Assembly: GCF_008974245.1 (NCBI RefSeq)
Contig: NZ_BBZI01000005.1
Span: 1,048,040 to 1,112,039 of the forward strand
From: Streptomyces abyssomicinicus
Lineage (GTDB): Bacteria; Actinomycetota; Actinomycetes; Streptomycetales; Streptomycetaceae
DNA length: 64,000 bases
Direction of reading: 5' to 3'
The notes under the pieces are model-generated. The model was not told where the DNA came from. It did no database searches and worked only from the letters and a program-made list of their open reading frames with translations. Shown here in pieces: positions 17,964-25,940 of this stretch. The translations under genes were made by a program, and so were the position numbers. Positions within the stretch are counted from its first letter, which is position 1, and the number at the start of each line of letters is the position of its first letter.

Positions 17964-19424
17964 GTGAGACCTGGCCTTACCCGCCGTTCAGCCCTCGGTG
18001 TCATCGCCGGCTCCGCCGTCGCCACCCTTGCTGGCCCCTCGGCCGGCACGGCCCACGCCGCGGCGCCGGCGTCGCCGGGGGTGACGTACCGGAACACCCT
18101 CGTTGAGCAACGGGCCGATCCGCACATCAACAAGCACACCGATGGCTACTACTACTTCACCGCCACCGTGCCGGCGTACGACCGGATCGTGCTGCGCCGT
18201 GCCACCACCATCCAGGGGCTGTCCTCGGCCACCGAGACGACCGTGTGGACCAAGCACGCCGGCGGCACGATGGGATCCCACATCTGGGCGCCCGAACTCC
18301 ACTTCGTCGACGGCAAGTGGTATGTCTACTTCGCCGCCGGCGACGCGAACGACGTGTGGAAGATCCGGCCGTACGTCTTGGAGTGCGCCGCCGCGAACCC
18401 GGTCACCGGGACGTGGACGGAGAAGGGCCGGATCGCCCTGCCCCTCGACACCTTCTCGCTGGACGCGACGACGTTCGCCGTGAACGGCACCCGCTACCTT
18501 GCCTGGGCACAGAACGACCCGGCGGTCGGCGCGGGCACCAACCTCTACCTGGCGCGGATGTCCAACCCGTGGACCATTACGGGTGCGCCGGTCATGCTCA
18601 GCCGGCCGACCGCTTCGTGGGAGACCGCGGGAGGCCAGACGGTGAACGAAGGCCCGGCCGTGATCCAGCGCGGCGGCAAGGTGTTCATGACCTTCTCGGC
18701 CAGCGCCACGGACGCCAACTACTGCATGGGCATGTTGACGGCGTCCGCCTCCGCCGATCTGACGAAGGCGTCGTCGTGGACCAAGAGCGCGGGCCCGGTC
18801 TTCGCGAGCAACGCCGCCACCGGCCAGTACGGCCCCGGGCACAACCAGTTCACGGTCTCCGAGGACGGAAAGTCGGACATCCTCGTCTACCACGATCGTG
18901 GCTACCGGGACATCAACGGTGACCCCCTCAACGATCCCAACCGCCGTACTCGCGTCCAGAAGTTCTACTGGAAGGCCGACGGCACACCGGACTTCGGGAT
19001 ACCGGTCGCCGACGGAGTGACCCCGGTCCGGCTCTCCTCGTACAACCTGCCCGACCGTTTCATACGCCACTGGGAGTTCCGCGCGAGGACCGACGCGAAC
19101 GTCAGCCCGTTGGCCGACTCGCAGTTCCGTGTCGTCACCGGACTCGCCGGCGGTGGCACCGTCTCCCTGGAGTCGGCCAATTTCCCGGGCTACTTCCTGC
19201 GCCACCGGAACTTCGAGGTGTGGGTGGAGAAGAACGACGGCACGGCCGTGTTCCGCGGCGACGCGTCCTGGTCGGCACGGTCCGGACTCGCCGATTCCGC
19301 CGGCGTCTCCTACGAGTCGTCCAACTTTCCCGGCCGTTACATCCGCCACTTCGACCAGCTGCTGCGGGTGCAGGCCCTCAGCACGGCAACCGACCGGGCC
19401 GACGCCACGTTCTACACGCAGTGA
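17964..19424 (+). CDS. Secreted GH43 alpha-L-arabinofuranosidase with AbfB domain
   Basis: The 486-residue protein starts with a Tat-type signal (LTRRSALGVIAGSAVATLAG, cleavage after AHA about residue 32). The GH43 five-bladed propeller follows: the catalytic base Asp52 in QRADPHI, then SHIWAPELHFVDGKWYVYF, an LDATTF Asp and the general acid Glu in VNEGPAV. Residues about 345-486 are an AbfB (CBM42) domain with repeats SYNLPDRFIRHW, SANFPGYFLRHRNF and SSNFPGRYIRHF that bind arabinose side chains. The enzyme would release arabinose from arabinoxylan or arabinan outside the cell. GTG 17964 is preceded by AAGGGAG. No sugar transporter lies beside it. Confidence 0.9.
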   Translation: MRPGLTRRSALGVIAGSAVATLAGPSAGTAHAAAPASPGVTYRNTLVEQRADPHINKHTDGYYYFTATVPAYDRIVLRRATTIQGLSSATETTVWTKHAGGTMGSHIWAPELHFVDGKWYVYFAAGDANDVWKIRPYVLECAAANPVTGTWTEKGRIALPLDTFSLDATTFAVNGTRYLAWAQNDPAVGAGTNLYLARMSNPWTITGAPVMLSRPTASWETAGGQTVNEGPAVIQRGGKVFMTFSASATDANYCMGMLTASASADLTKASSWTKSAGPVFASNAATGQYGPGHNQFTVSEDGKSDILVYHDRGYRDINGDPLNDPNRRTRVQKFYWKADGTPDFGIPVADGVTPVRLSSYNLPDRFIRHWEFRARTDANVSPLADSQFRVVTGLAGGGTVSLESANFPGYFLRHRNFEVWVEKNDGTAVFRGDASWSARSGLADSAGVSYESSNFPGRYIRHFDQLLRVQALSTATDRADATFYTQ

Positions 19425-20098
19425 GTCACCTGGGTTCTCCGGAGGCGGGAGGCGCACCACTTCCTCGGCCTGCCAGGGGCGCAGCCGGTCGGCCGGGTAC
19501 CTCGCCGAGCTCCTCCTGCTCGCCGGGCCGCAGTCGGCTCAGTGCTCAGTGTTCAGTGCTCAGTCTCGTGGCGTGACCGTACACCGCCCCCTCCGGTTCC
19601 GTGCCGTCCCCACCATTCGGAGGGCTCACGTTGGTGCCGCCGGAACAGCGCACCGCCCTGATGGAGGCAGTCGTCAACGCGCTGCCGACATCGGGTGCGC
19701 CCGGCGACGCGAACCCCGGGCACCCCGGAGAGCGACTGACGCCTCCCAGGACGCATCGTTCACGCACGTTCCATGTCGAACTGATGCAGAACCGGTCAAT
19801 CATCACGTCCGTGCGCCGAGCAGCCCTTGGCCCGTTCAGTCACGCTGACTACTGCCGCACGGGCGCCCGGCAGGCTGCCTGGGCGACGAAGCACGGCGTT
19901 GCCATGAGCATGTGAATCACCCGCATCTGCATGCCCCCGCATCACTGCGCGGTATCGGACGGATCGCCGGTGACCGGATAGCGCTCGCTCAACGATGGGT
20001 CCCACATGGGCGGCCGTCCGATGGGTAGCTCCTGGGCTGTCCGACGGATACCCGACCGCTTCGGGTCGGGGCCGCACAGGCCCGAAGGGAGGTGTGGC
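19425..20098 (+). other. Gene-free stretch upstream of the RiPP-like cluster
   Basis: No gene is clearly supported. A frame at about 19630-19790 encodes LVPPEQRTALMEAVVNALPT with good codon use, perhaps a gene relic. Short repeats of TCAGTG occur near 19540-19562. The promoter for the peptide gene should lie at the right end, but I cannot point to a confident -10/-35. Confidence 0.4.
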
Positions 20099-20179
20099 AT
20101 GGACCACGAGATCGAGCAGGTCACCGAGGAACTCCCCGAGCTCGCCCTGATGATCGACATCGGAGACGACGACGACTGA
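20099..20179 (+). CDS. Candidate RiPP precursor peptide (26 residues)
   Basis: ATG 20099 is preceded by GGGAGG at ideal spacing and opens a 26-codon gene. The peptide starts MDHEIEQVTEELPEL, continues through a short hydrophobic patch (ALMI) and ends IDIGDDDD. It is very acidic, has one Thr, no Ser, no Cys and no Trp or Tyr. It is followed on the same strand by genes for an HExxH protein, a YcaO protein and a methyltransferase, the set expected to act on a ribosomally made peptide. Leader and core cannot be divided with certainty; the Asp-rich C-terminus is the likely site of modification. No in-frame upstream start exists nearby. Alternatively it is a small regulatory peptide. Confidence 0.7.
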   Translation: MDHEIEQVTEELPELALMIDIGDDDD

Positions 20180-20214
20180 CCGGGCCGGAACTCCCGCGTC
20201 GTGCACGAGGGTGT

Positions 20215-20245
20215 GCGGCGGGCTGTCTGCCTGATGGCCCGCCGC
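20215..20245 (+). terminator. Hairpin between precursor and modifying genes (attenuator-like)
   Basis: GCGGCGGGC (20215-20223) pairs perfectly with GCCCGCCGC (20237-20245) around a 13-base loop. It lies 35 bases after the peptide stop and 43 bases before the HExxH gene. Such partial terminators let precursor peptide be made in excess over its enzymes, which is common in RiPP operons. Confidence 0.6.
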
Positions 20246-20288
20246 GCATCTGTCCGTCGTCGATCGGTACAGAGGGAGAGTCGGAACC

Positions 20289-21332
20289 TTGCGTGTGACA
20301 CCTGATGCCGTGGCTGCCCGCCACGCCGAAGCCGCGGTATGGGAGGCCACCCGTGCCACCCTGCGCACCGCAGGTCTCTCCTGCGCCGTGCCCGCCCATC
20401 CTGCTGTCAAGGCACTGGCCACCCAGGCTCAGCAGTTGCGCCGACGCGCCGAGACGGCCCCCGGCCGGGTTCCTCGGATGGCGGAACGGCTCCGTCGCGT
20501 CCCGGTGTCTCCCGGTCGAACCGCTGGTCCGCCGTGGGAAGTTGAACTGGCAGAGCCCGAGACCCATCTCCGGGAAGCCGTCGCTCGAGCGCTGGCTTCC
20601 CTGCCGCCGAGGCCGGCTCCTCCCGCCCCGCAGTCCCCTCCCCGAGCCGACTGCACGGTGACGGAATGGACCGCCGGTGACAGGCAGGTCTTCGTCGAGG
20701 CGTCCGGGAAGTTCGCCGCGCTGTGGCCGGAGATGCTCGACGAACTGCGCGTCGGCGTGACGCAGATCGCGTTGCTGCGTGGACGGGGTATCGAGGGGTT
20801 CACCGACTTCACCGTCCACGGCGCCGTGTTCATCAACGCCAGGCGGCTCACCTCACGGCCCGGAGGCCTGCCCGGCTGGTTACGCCTGGCGGACGCCCTG
20901 GTCCACGAGGGAACGCACACGCGGTGCAATGCGGCGGCCCTGATGACACGGTTCCTCCACCATGCCGCCGACGAGGTGGCACCGGTGGACACACCCTTGC
21001 GCCCCGACCCCCGGCCGCTCTCCGGACTCTTCCAGCAGACCGTGGTCCTGGTTCGCCAGGTGATGCTGTATCGCAGAGCGCTGGAGAGCGCGTGCGAGAA
21101 CGACGGCAACGGCTCTCTCGCCGCGGCGGTGTGTCGCCGGCACGCCAAGCTCGTGGCCGGTGCGCGCCAGGGCATCGGCACGCTGGGACAGCACATGAAG
21201 TCGTTGACCCACGACGGGCGTAGCGTCCTGGCCGAGGCGCGCGACCTGCTCGTCGAAGAGGAGACCCGCCGCCCGGCCGATGTCGCACCACCGTCCCGCA
21301 CGTCACCTACGGCGTCGGGGCGTGGCCTGTGA
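20289..21332 (+). CDS. HExxH-motif protein, probable alpha-ketoglutarate-dependent peptide beta-hydroxylase
   Basis: The 347-residue protein carries HEGTH at residues 206-210, in LADALVHEGTHTRCNAA. The surrounding FINARRLTSRPGGLPGW and LFQQTVVLVRQVMLYRRALE fit the HEXXH-domain family found beside RiPP precursors, recently recognised as iron- and ketoglutarate-dependent peptide hydroxylases rather than proteases. The N-terminal 120 residues are Ala/Arg/Pro-rich and may bind the precursor. A TTG at 20289, 8 bases after GGGAGAG, is the likely start; GTG 20295 is possible. Its stop overlaps the YcaO start (GTGA), so the two are made together. I infer, but cannot prove, that Asp or another residue of the 26-mer is its substrate. 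Confidence 0.75.
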   Translation: MRVTPDAVAARHAEAAVWEATRATLRTAGLSCAVPAHPAVKALATQAQQLRRRAETAPGRVPRMAERLRRVPVSPGRTAGPPWEVELAEPETHLREAVARALASLPPRPAPPAPQSPPRADCTVTEWTAGDRQVFVEASGKFAALWPEMLDELRVGVTQIALLRGRGIEGFTDFTVHGAVFINARRLTSRPGGLPGWLRLADALVHEGTHTRCNAAALMTRFLHHAADEVAPVDTPLRPDPRPLSGLFQQTVVLVRQVMLYRRALESACENDGNGSLAAAVCRRHAKLVAGARQGIGTLGQHMKSLTHDGRSVLAEARDLLVEEETRRPADVAPPSRTSPTASGRGL

Positions 21333-22546
21333 CCGTCATCCCGCCCGCGGCGTACGGGCCGCGCGTCGCGCCGCCATGGACGCCCGACATCTTCCGGCCG
21401 TACCCGGACAGTGAAGCGGTGGTCTTCGCCCGTGTGGCAGCCCGCTCCGACGCGTTCGGCTCCACCGGTGCCGGCGGCGGAATGCGGGTCCTGGTGGGCA
21501 GTGCGGCGGGGGCAGGCGCCACCGACGTCGCAGCGCGCGCCCGTGGTGAACTCATGGAACGCATGGGCAACGTCCTGACTGGCCGGGAGGCCGAATCCGG
21601 CGCGACCGGGACGACACGGACCGCCACGTACACAGAGCTGCGGCGCCTCGGGATCCCTGCCGTCGACCCGGCCGTGTGGGGCACCGTGGCCGCCAGGGCC
21701 GCTCGGCAGCTCTGGGTCGTGGGCCGAGCCTTGCGCGCGGGGCGCGAGGTGTGGGTGCCCGCCGGAGCCGCGTTCCTCCAGCACCGCCCACCACCGGGCT
21801 GCACCGCCACCGTCCGGGCAGGTTCCACCGGTGTCGCCGCGCACCCCCGGCGGGAGTCCGCCACGGCCCACGCCGCCTGGGAGATCCTCGAGCGTGAACT
21901 GATCCGGCGCAGCTGGTGCGCCCCGCAGGACCACCGCCCCTCAGTGCATGACGCGTTGTCCGGGCCGGACGAACTGCAGACCGGTCTGACGTCACTGCTG
22001 ATGCGCGAGCGGCTGAGCGCCACCGTGCTGCTGCCGCCCGCGCCGCAACAGGTGTGCGTGGCCGTGGTCTGCCTGCACACCGACGACGGGCGCCGGCAGA
22101 GTTTCGGCGCGAGCTGCGGCCCCGCCGATGCAAGGACGACGACACTGACGAAGGCGGCCTTCGAAGCGCTGATGGTGCGCTGGAGCATGGGAACCGCTGC
22201 CGCGGACCGCGCCCGCCGACGTCTGGAGGACGCCGGCCGGCCGCGCGGTGCGGTGGAGCACGCGCTGTGGGCCTTCCACCACCAGGACGCCTTGAGCCAC
22301 TGGCAAGGCGGCCCCGGCCACGCGACCGGGGCGGGGGGTCCCGGTTCCGTCGAGAACCCCGGCCCGGGCTCCCCCGACCCGGTGACCGTGCTGAGCGAGT
22401 ACACCGGCCTGGACGTGATCGCGGTCGACTCCGCCGCCGGACCCCCGCGCACCGAGGACCTGTCCGTGGTGCGTCTCGTCGCCCCCGGCGCCCGGCCCTT
22501 GCCCAGCCGCACCGCCCCCGGGACTCCACCACACCCCTTCGGCTGA
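21329..22546 (+). CDS. YcaO family protein
   Basis: The 405-residue protein shows the ATP-binding elements of YcaO enzymes: the ARGELMERMGN helix at residues 71-81, STGVAAH followed by TAHAAWEILERELIRRSW at 166-196, and TTLTKAAFEALMVRW later. The key glutamates are present. It ends TPPHPFG, like the Pro-rich C-termini of many YcaO proteins. YcaO enzymes use ATP to activate a peptide backbone amide, giving azolines, thioamides or amidine rings. Neither an E1-like/ocin-ThiF partner nor TfuA is encoded nearby. Because the likely precursor has no Cys or Ser, thioamide or amidine formation, or an unknown reaction, is more likely than azoline formation. Overlaps the HExxH gene by 4 bases. Confidence 0.8.
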   Translation: MTVIPPAAYGPRVAPPWTPDIFRPYPDSEAVVFARVAARSDAFGSTGAGGGMRVLVGSAAGAGATDVAARARGELMERMGNVLTGREAESGATGTTRTATYTELRRLGIPAVDPAVWGTVAARAARQLWVVGRALRAGREVWVPAGAAFLQHRPPPGCTATVRAGSTGVAAHPRRESATAHAAWEILERELIRRSWCAPQDHRPSVHDALSGPDELQTGLTSLLMRERLSATVLLPPAPQQVCVAVVCLHTDDGRRQSFGASCGPADARTTTLTKAAFEALMVRWSMGTAAADRARRRLEDAGRPRGAVEHALWAFHHQDALSHWQGGPGHATGAGGPGSVENPGPGSPDPVTVLSEYTGLDVIAVDSAAGPPRTEDLSVVRLVAPGARPLPSRTAPGTPPHPFG

Positions 22547-22603
22547 GCAGCCGTCCCCACCGGCAGTGCCTCAGTCCCTCGCCCGCTCGCACCGGAGGAC
22601 ACG

Positions 22604-23383
22604 ATGCCGCCCGCATCACCGCAGGACCCGCCGCCCGAAGCTTCCTACGCGCAGGGCTTCGCCGACCGCTACGACGACTGGTTCGCACCTGCCCGGGGCA
22701 CCGATGCCACGGTCGCCTTCCTGCTCTCCCTCGCCAAGGAAGTCCCGCCCGGTCCTCTCCTCGAACTCGGCATCGGCACCGGCCGCATCGCCCTGGCCGT
22801 CGCCGCACACGGCTTGACCGTCCATGGCATCGACAGCTCCCCGCAGATGGTCGCGCAGCTGCGCGCCAAACCTGGCGGCCACGACCTTCCCGTGGACATC
22901 GGCGACTTCGCCGCCCCACCCACCGAGCAGGAACCCGGCCGGTACGCCGTCGTCTACATCGCCAACGGCACGTTCGCCGAACTCACCACCCAGGCCGAAC
23001 AGCTCGCCTGCTTCCAGCATGCCGCACAGCGCCTGCTGCCGGGCGGCCTCTTCGTCCTGGACGCCCATCTCCCGGAGGCCTTGGCAACAGTCTCCGGCGG
23101 CACCATGCCCGTCAATGCCCCCGGCCCCGACTTCGTACTGCGCACCCGCAGCATCCACCCGGTCCGGCAGCACTACGTCTCCGACTACGTGATCCTCGAC
23201 GACGGCCGGCTACGCCATGTGCGCGTCACCTTCCGCTACGCTTCCCCCGGCGAACTCGACCTGATGGCCGCAGCTGCAGGACTGCGACTGCGACTGCGTA
23301 CCGGCGGATGGTCCGGAACCACCTTCAAGGACTCCAGCCGCTACCACGTTTCCGTCTACGAGCTGCCCGTCCAAGGCGGGTGA
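22604..23383 (+). CDS. Class I SAM-dependent methyltransferase
   Basis: The 259-residue protein has SAM motif I LLELGIGTGRIALAVAAHG at about residues 51-69, the acidic GIDSSPQM loop and AVVYIANGTFAEL, so it is a Rossmann-fold methyltransferase. ATG 22604 follows GGAGG. It begins 57 bases after the YcaO gene on the same strand and is probably the last gene of the cluster. It may methylate the N-terminus, a carboxylate or a hydroxyl of the modified peptide. It is not a PIMT-type enzyme by sequence. It could also serve another pathway. Confidence 0.8.
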   Translation: MPPASPQDPPPEASYAQGFADRYDDWFAPARGTDATVAFLLSLAKEVPPGPLLELGIGTGRIALAVAAHGLTVHGIDSSPQMVAQLRAKPGGHDLPVDIGDFAAPPTEQEPGRYAVVYIANGTFAELTTQAEQLACFQHAAQRLLPGGLFVLDAHLPEALATVSGGTMPVNAPGPDFVLRTRSIHPVRQHYVSDYVILDDGRLRHVRVTFRYASPGELDLMAAAAGLRLRLRTGGWSGTTFKDSSRYHVSVYELPVQGG

Positions 23384-23580
23384 ACGGCTCCGGGAGGAGC
23401 GGGTCCTCGCAGACCGAGGCCAGGGCCGGCTCGACGGACTTCCCTTGGTTCCGGACATCCACGGGGACCGTCGCCTGGTGTCGGCGGAACGGGTCGGTGC
23501 CCGTGCCGGCGACTCTCGCGCGGTCGCCCGGCGCCGCGAGGAGCGCGCCTGCCTGCGTCGGTGCGGCGTCCTCCGCGGGT

Positions 23581-23745
23581 GTTGGCCAGGCCGACGGTGT
23601 CGGGGCCGGGCTCGGCGAGGCCGAGAGCCATGGAGACGCAGCCGGAACAGTCCTGCCGGTGGCCGTCCTTCCAGATCTTGCTCCGGCTGTAGGGCACCTG
23701 GCGGCCGTTGTCGGCGGTCAGCCAGGTACGGGCTCGCCGAAGGGT
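23581..23745 (-). pseudogene. NlpC/P60-like hydrolase fragment
   Basis: On the minus strand the frame encodes TLRRARTWLTADNG, VPYSRSKIWKDGHRQDCSGC and VSMALGLAEP. This is the catalytic Cys region (DCSG) of the NlpC/P60-like secreted hydrolases of Streptomyces. Homology stops after about 55 residues and the usual downstream His region is absent. It is a relic in the 680-base gap between the methyltransferase and oxidase genes; the rest of that gap holds nothing I can support. Confidence 0.65.
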
Positions 23746-24066
23746 CTGCTGTCGTGTGCTCTTCAGCCCGGCCGGCGCCGGCATCTTCGACGGGGCGGCC
23801 CTGCCTCCTGGGGCGTCCGGCAGGAGGCGACGGGACACGGCGCTCACGCAGGACGCCCCGCTGATCGCGGACTCTCCGCAGGCGGACTGCGGCCGTCCTG
23901 CGAACCTCCGGTGCAGATGCCACGGATTCGGCCGCACCACCGCCCCGTCGAGAGACACCTTTTGAGCGTCTTTCGGCTCTCCGGCGCGTTCCCCCGGCGC
24001 GCCGGGGCATGCCGGTCATCGCCCCGGGTTCCCCTGCGGAGTCCCGGCTCGACGTGAGGAGTCCTC

Positions 24067-25647
24067 GTGGGCAGCACCCGGCGCACACTGCTGACCTCGG
24101 CCGCCGCCCTCGGCGCGACCGCCCTGACCACCCGCCCCGCCCATGCCCGCGTACGACTCACCCGCGAGAGCCACCGCGTCCTGGTGATCGGCTCCGGCTT
24201 CGGCGGCGGCGTCACCGCCCTGCGGCTCGCGCAGGCCGGGATCCCCGTCACCGTCCTGGAGCGCGGCCGGTGGTGGCCCACCGGGCCCAACGCCGACACG
24301 TTCGCGACCCTTGACCAGTTCGACCGGCGTGCCCTGTGGTACGGCACACTTCCGGAGGCGCTCCGTCCGCTGGCCCGGCTCGGTCTTCGCCCGGCGAAAC
24401 TGGACCCGTACGTGGGTGTCATGGAGCTGGTGCCGGGGATCAACACGCTGCCGATCTGCGGGGCCGGGGTCGGTGGCACCTCGTTGATCTACAACTCCAT
24501 GACGATCCAGCCTTCCGAGGCCGTGTTCAACACCTGGCTGCCCGAGGGCCTGGACTACCGGCGCATGGACCGCGTCCACTATCCGCGTGCGGCCACCCTG
24601 CTGAAGCCGAGCGGGGCCCCGGACGAGCTGATCGCGTCGCGCACCTACGCGGTGGAGCGGGCGTTCGCCGACGGCGCGCGCCGGGCCGGTCACCGGATCG
24701 AGAAGTATCCGCTGGCGATCGACTGGGCGTATCCGATGGCCGAGGTCCGCGGCGAGGTCGCGCCCGCCTTCACCACCGGCGAGATCAACTTCGGCGTGAA
24801 CAACGGAGGCAAGTACTCCGTCGACCGCACCTACATCGCACAGGCCCTGTCCACCGGCAACTGCACCGTCGCCACCCACCACCGCGTCACCTCCGTCGCC
24901 CGTGCCCGCGACGGCCGCTGGACGGTGCACGTGGACCGGACCGACGACTCCGGCCGCACCGTCGAGCAGAAGATCCTCACCACCGGCTCCCTCTTCGTGT
25001 CCGCGGGCTGCCTCAACACCTCCAGACTCCTCGTCCGGGCCAAGGCACTGGGGCATGTCCCCGATCTGCCCGACGCGGTGGGCGAGGGGTACGGCTCCAA
25101 CGGCGACCGCTTCTACCTGTGGACCAGCCCCCTGGAACGGTTCGGCGTCGTGCAGGGCGGCCCCGGACTGCACATCTCCAAGGACTGGACCGACCCGCGC
25201 ACCGCCACATCCCTCACCCACAGTCCGCTGCTGGGCGCCCCGGCCGGGCTGGCCGGCTCCGCGTTCGTGTGGGGCATGGGCGTCAGCCCCGACCGCGGAC
25301 GCTTCACCTACAACGGACTCACCGACACCGTGGACCTCACCTTCCCGGCGGGCGGCGACAGAGCGTCCGCCCGTGTCATGGGCCGCCGCATGGCGGAGAT
25401 CACCCGCGGTCTGGGCACCCTCGTGGACCTCACCGACGTACTGAACGGCCTGACCGCCCACCCCCTCGGCGGCGCGTGCATGGAAGCCGTCACCGACCTC
25501 GAAGGCCGGGTCCTGGGTCAGGACGGCCTGTACGTCATGGACGGGTCCCTCATCCCCGGCACCGCCGGCGCCTGCAACCCCTCCTTCACCATCGCCGCCG
25601 TCGCCGAACGCGCGCTGGAACGCATCGTGGCGAACGAGGAGGTATGA
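24067..25647 (+). CDS. Secreted GMC oxidoreductase, cholesterol-oxidase-like
   Basis: The 526-residue protein begins with a Tat signal (STRRTLLTSAAALGATAL, cleavage near AHA at residue 27). The FAD Rossmann motif VLVIGSGFGGGVTALRLAQAG starts near residue 39. The middle has GAGVGGTSLIYNSMTIQP, and the C-terminus carries AHPLGGACMEAV and YVMDGSLIPGTAGACNPS, all typical of class I cholesterol oxidases. It would oxidise a 3-beta-hydroxysteroid or another alcohol outside the cell with oxygen. GTG 24067 lies after GAGGAG. It is monocistronic and ends before a terminator-like hairpin at 25818. Confidence 0.85.
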   Translation: MGSTRRTLLTSAAALGATALTTRPAHARVRLTRESHRVLVIGSGFGGGVTALRLAQAGIPVTVLERGRWWPTGPNADTFATLDQFDRRALWYGTLPEALRPLARLGLRPAKLDPYVGVMELVPGINTLPICGAGVGGTSLIYNSMTIQPSEAVFNTWLPEGLDYRRMDRVHYPRAATLLKPSGAPDELIASRTYAVERAFADGARRAGHRIEKYPLAIDWAYPMAEVRGEVAPAFTTGEINFGVNNGGKYSVDRTYIAQALSTGNCTVATHHRVTSVARARDGRWTVHVDRTDDSGRTVEQKILTTGSLFVSAGCLNTSRLLVRAKALGHVPDLPDAVGEGYGSNGDRFYLWTSPLERFGVVQGGPGLHISKDWTDPRTATSLTHSPLLGAPAGLAGSAFVWGMGVSPDRGRFTYNGLTDTVDLTFPAGGDRASARVMGRRMAEITRGLGTLVDLTDVLNGLTAHPLGGACMEAVTDLEGRVLGQDGLYVMDGSLIPGTAGACNPSFTIAAVAERALERIVANEEV

Positions 25648-25817
25648 CCGCCGGACCATGCGGAGCGTTCACCGCGCCCGGAGGCGTCACCCGCGAACGC
25701 ACGCCCACTTGGGCGGTGAGCCGGGACCGCCCCGGCGAGGTCCGCTTGGGGACTCCTGCCTGCTGGACGCGCTCATTTCGCCGGCGGAGCTTCGGTGAAG
25801 GGCCACTGAAGCGCTAC

Positions 25818-25847
25818 GGGGCCTGAGACCGGCTTCACGCAGGCCCC
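25818..25847 (+). terminator. Hairpin between oxidase and NACHT genes
   Basis: GGGGCCTG (25818-25825) pairs with CAGGCCCC (25840-25847) around a 14-base loop. It sits between two convergent genes and may terminate both. The stem is short, so the call is moderate. Confidence 0.5.
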
Positions 25848-25940
25848 TCATCCTCGCGCGACTGGCCCCTGTGCTGGTCCTCGGCCGTGAGGGACGCGGA
25901 GCTGTGGCAGCCACATCGAAGTGCCTGCCGACAGCGGACC

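Noticed and set aside
19601..19915. Plus-strand frame with LVPPEQRTALMEAVVNALPT
   Set aside because: Codon use is good for only about 45 codons and no start signal is evident; kept as a possible relic only.
20289..21332. Reading the HExxH protein as a secreted zinc protease
   Set aside because: It has no signal peptide and lies within an apparent peptide-modification operon, where HExxH proteins are hydroxylases.
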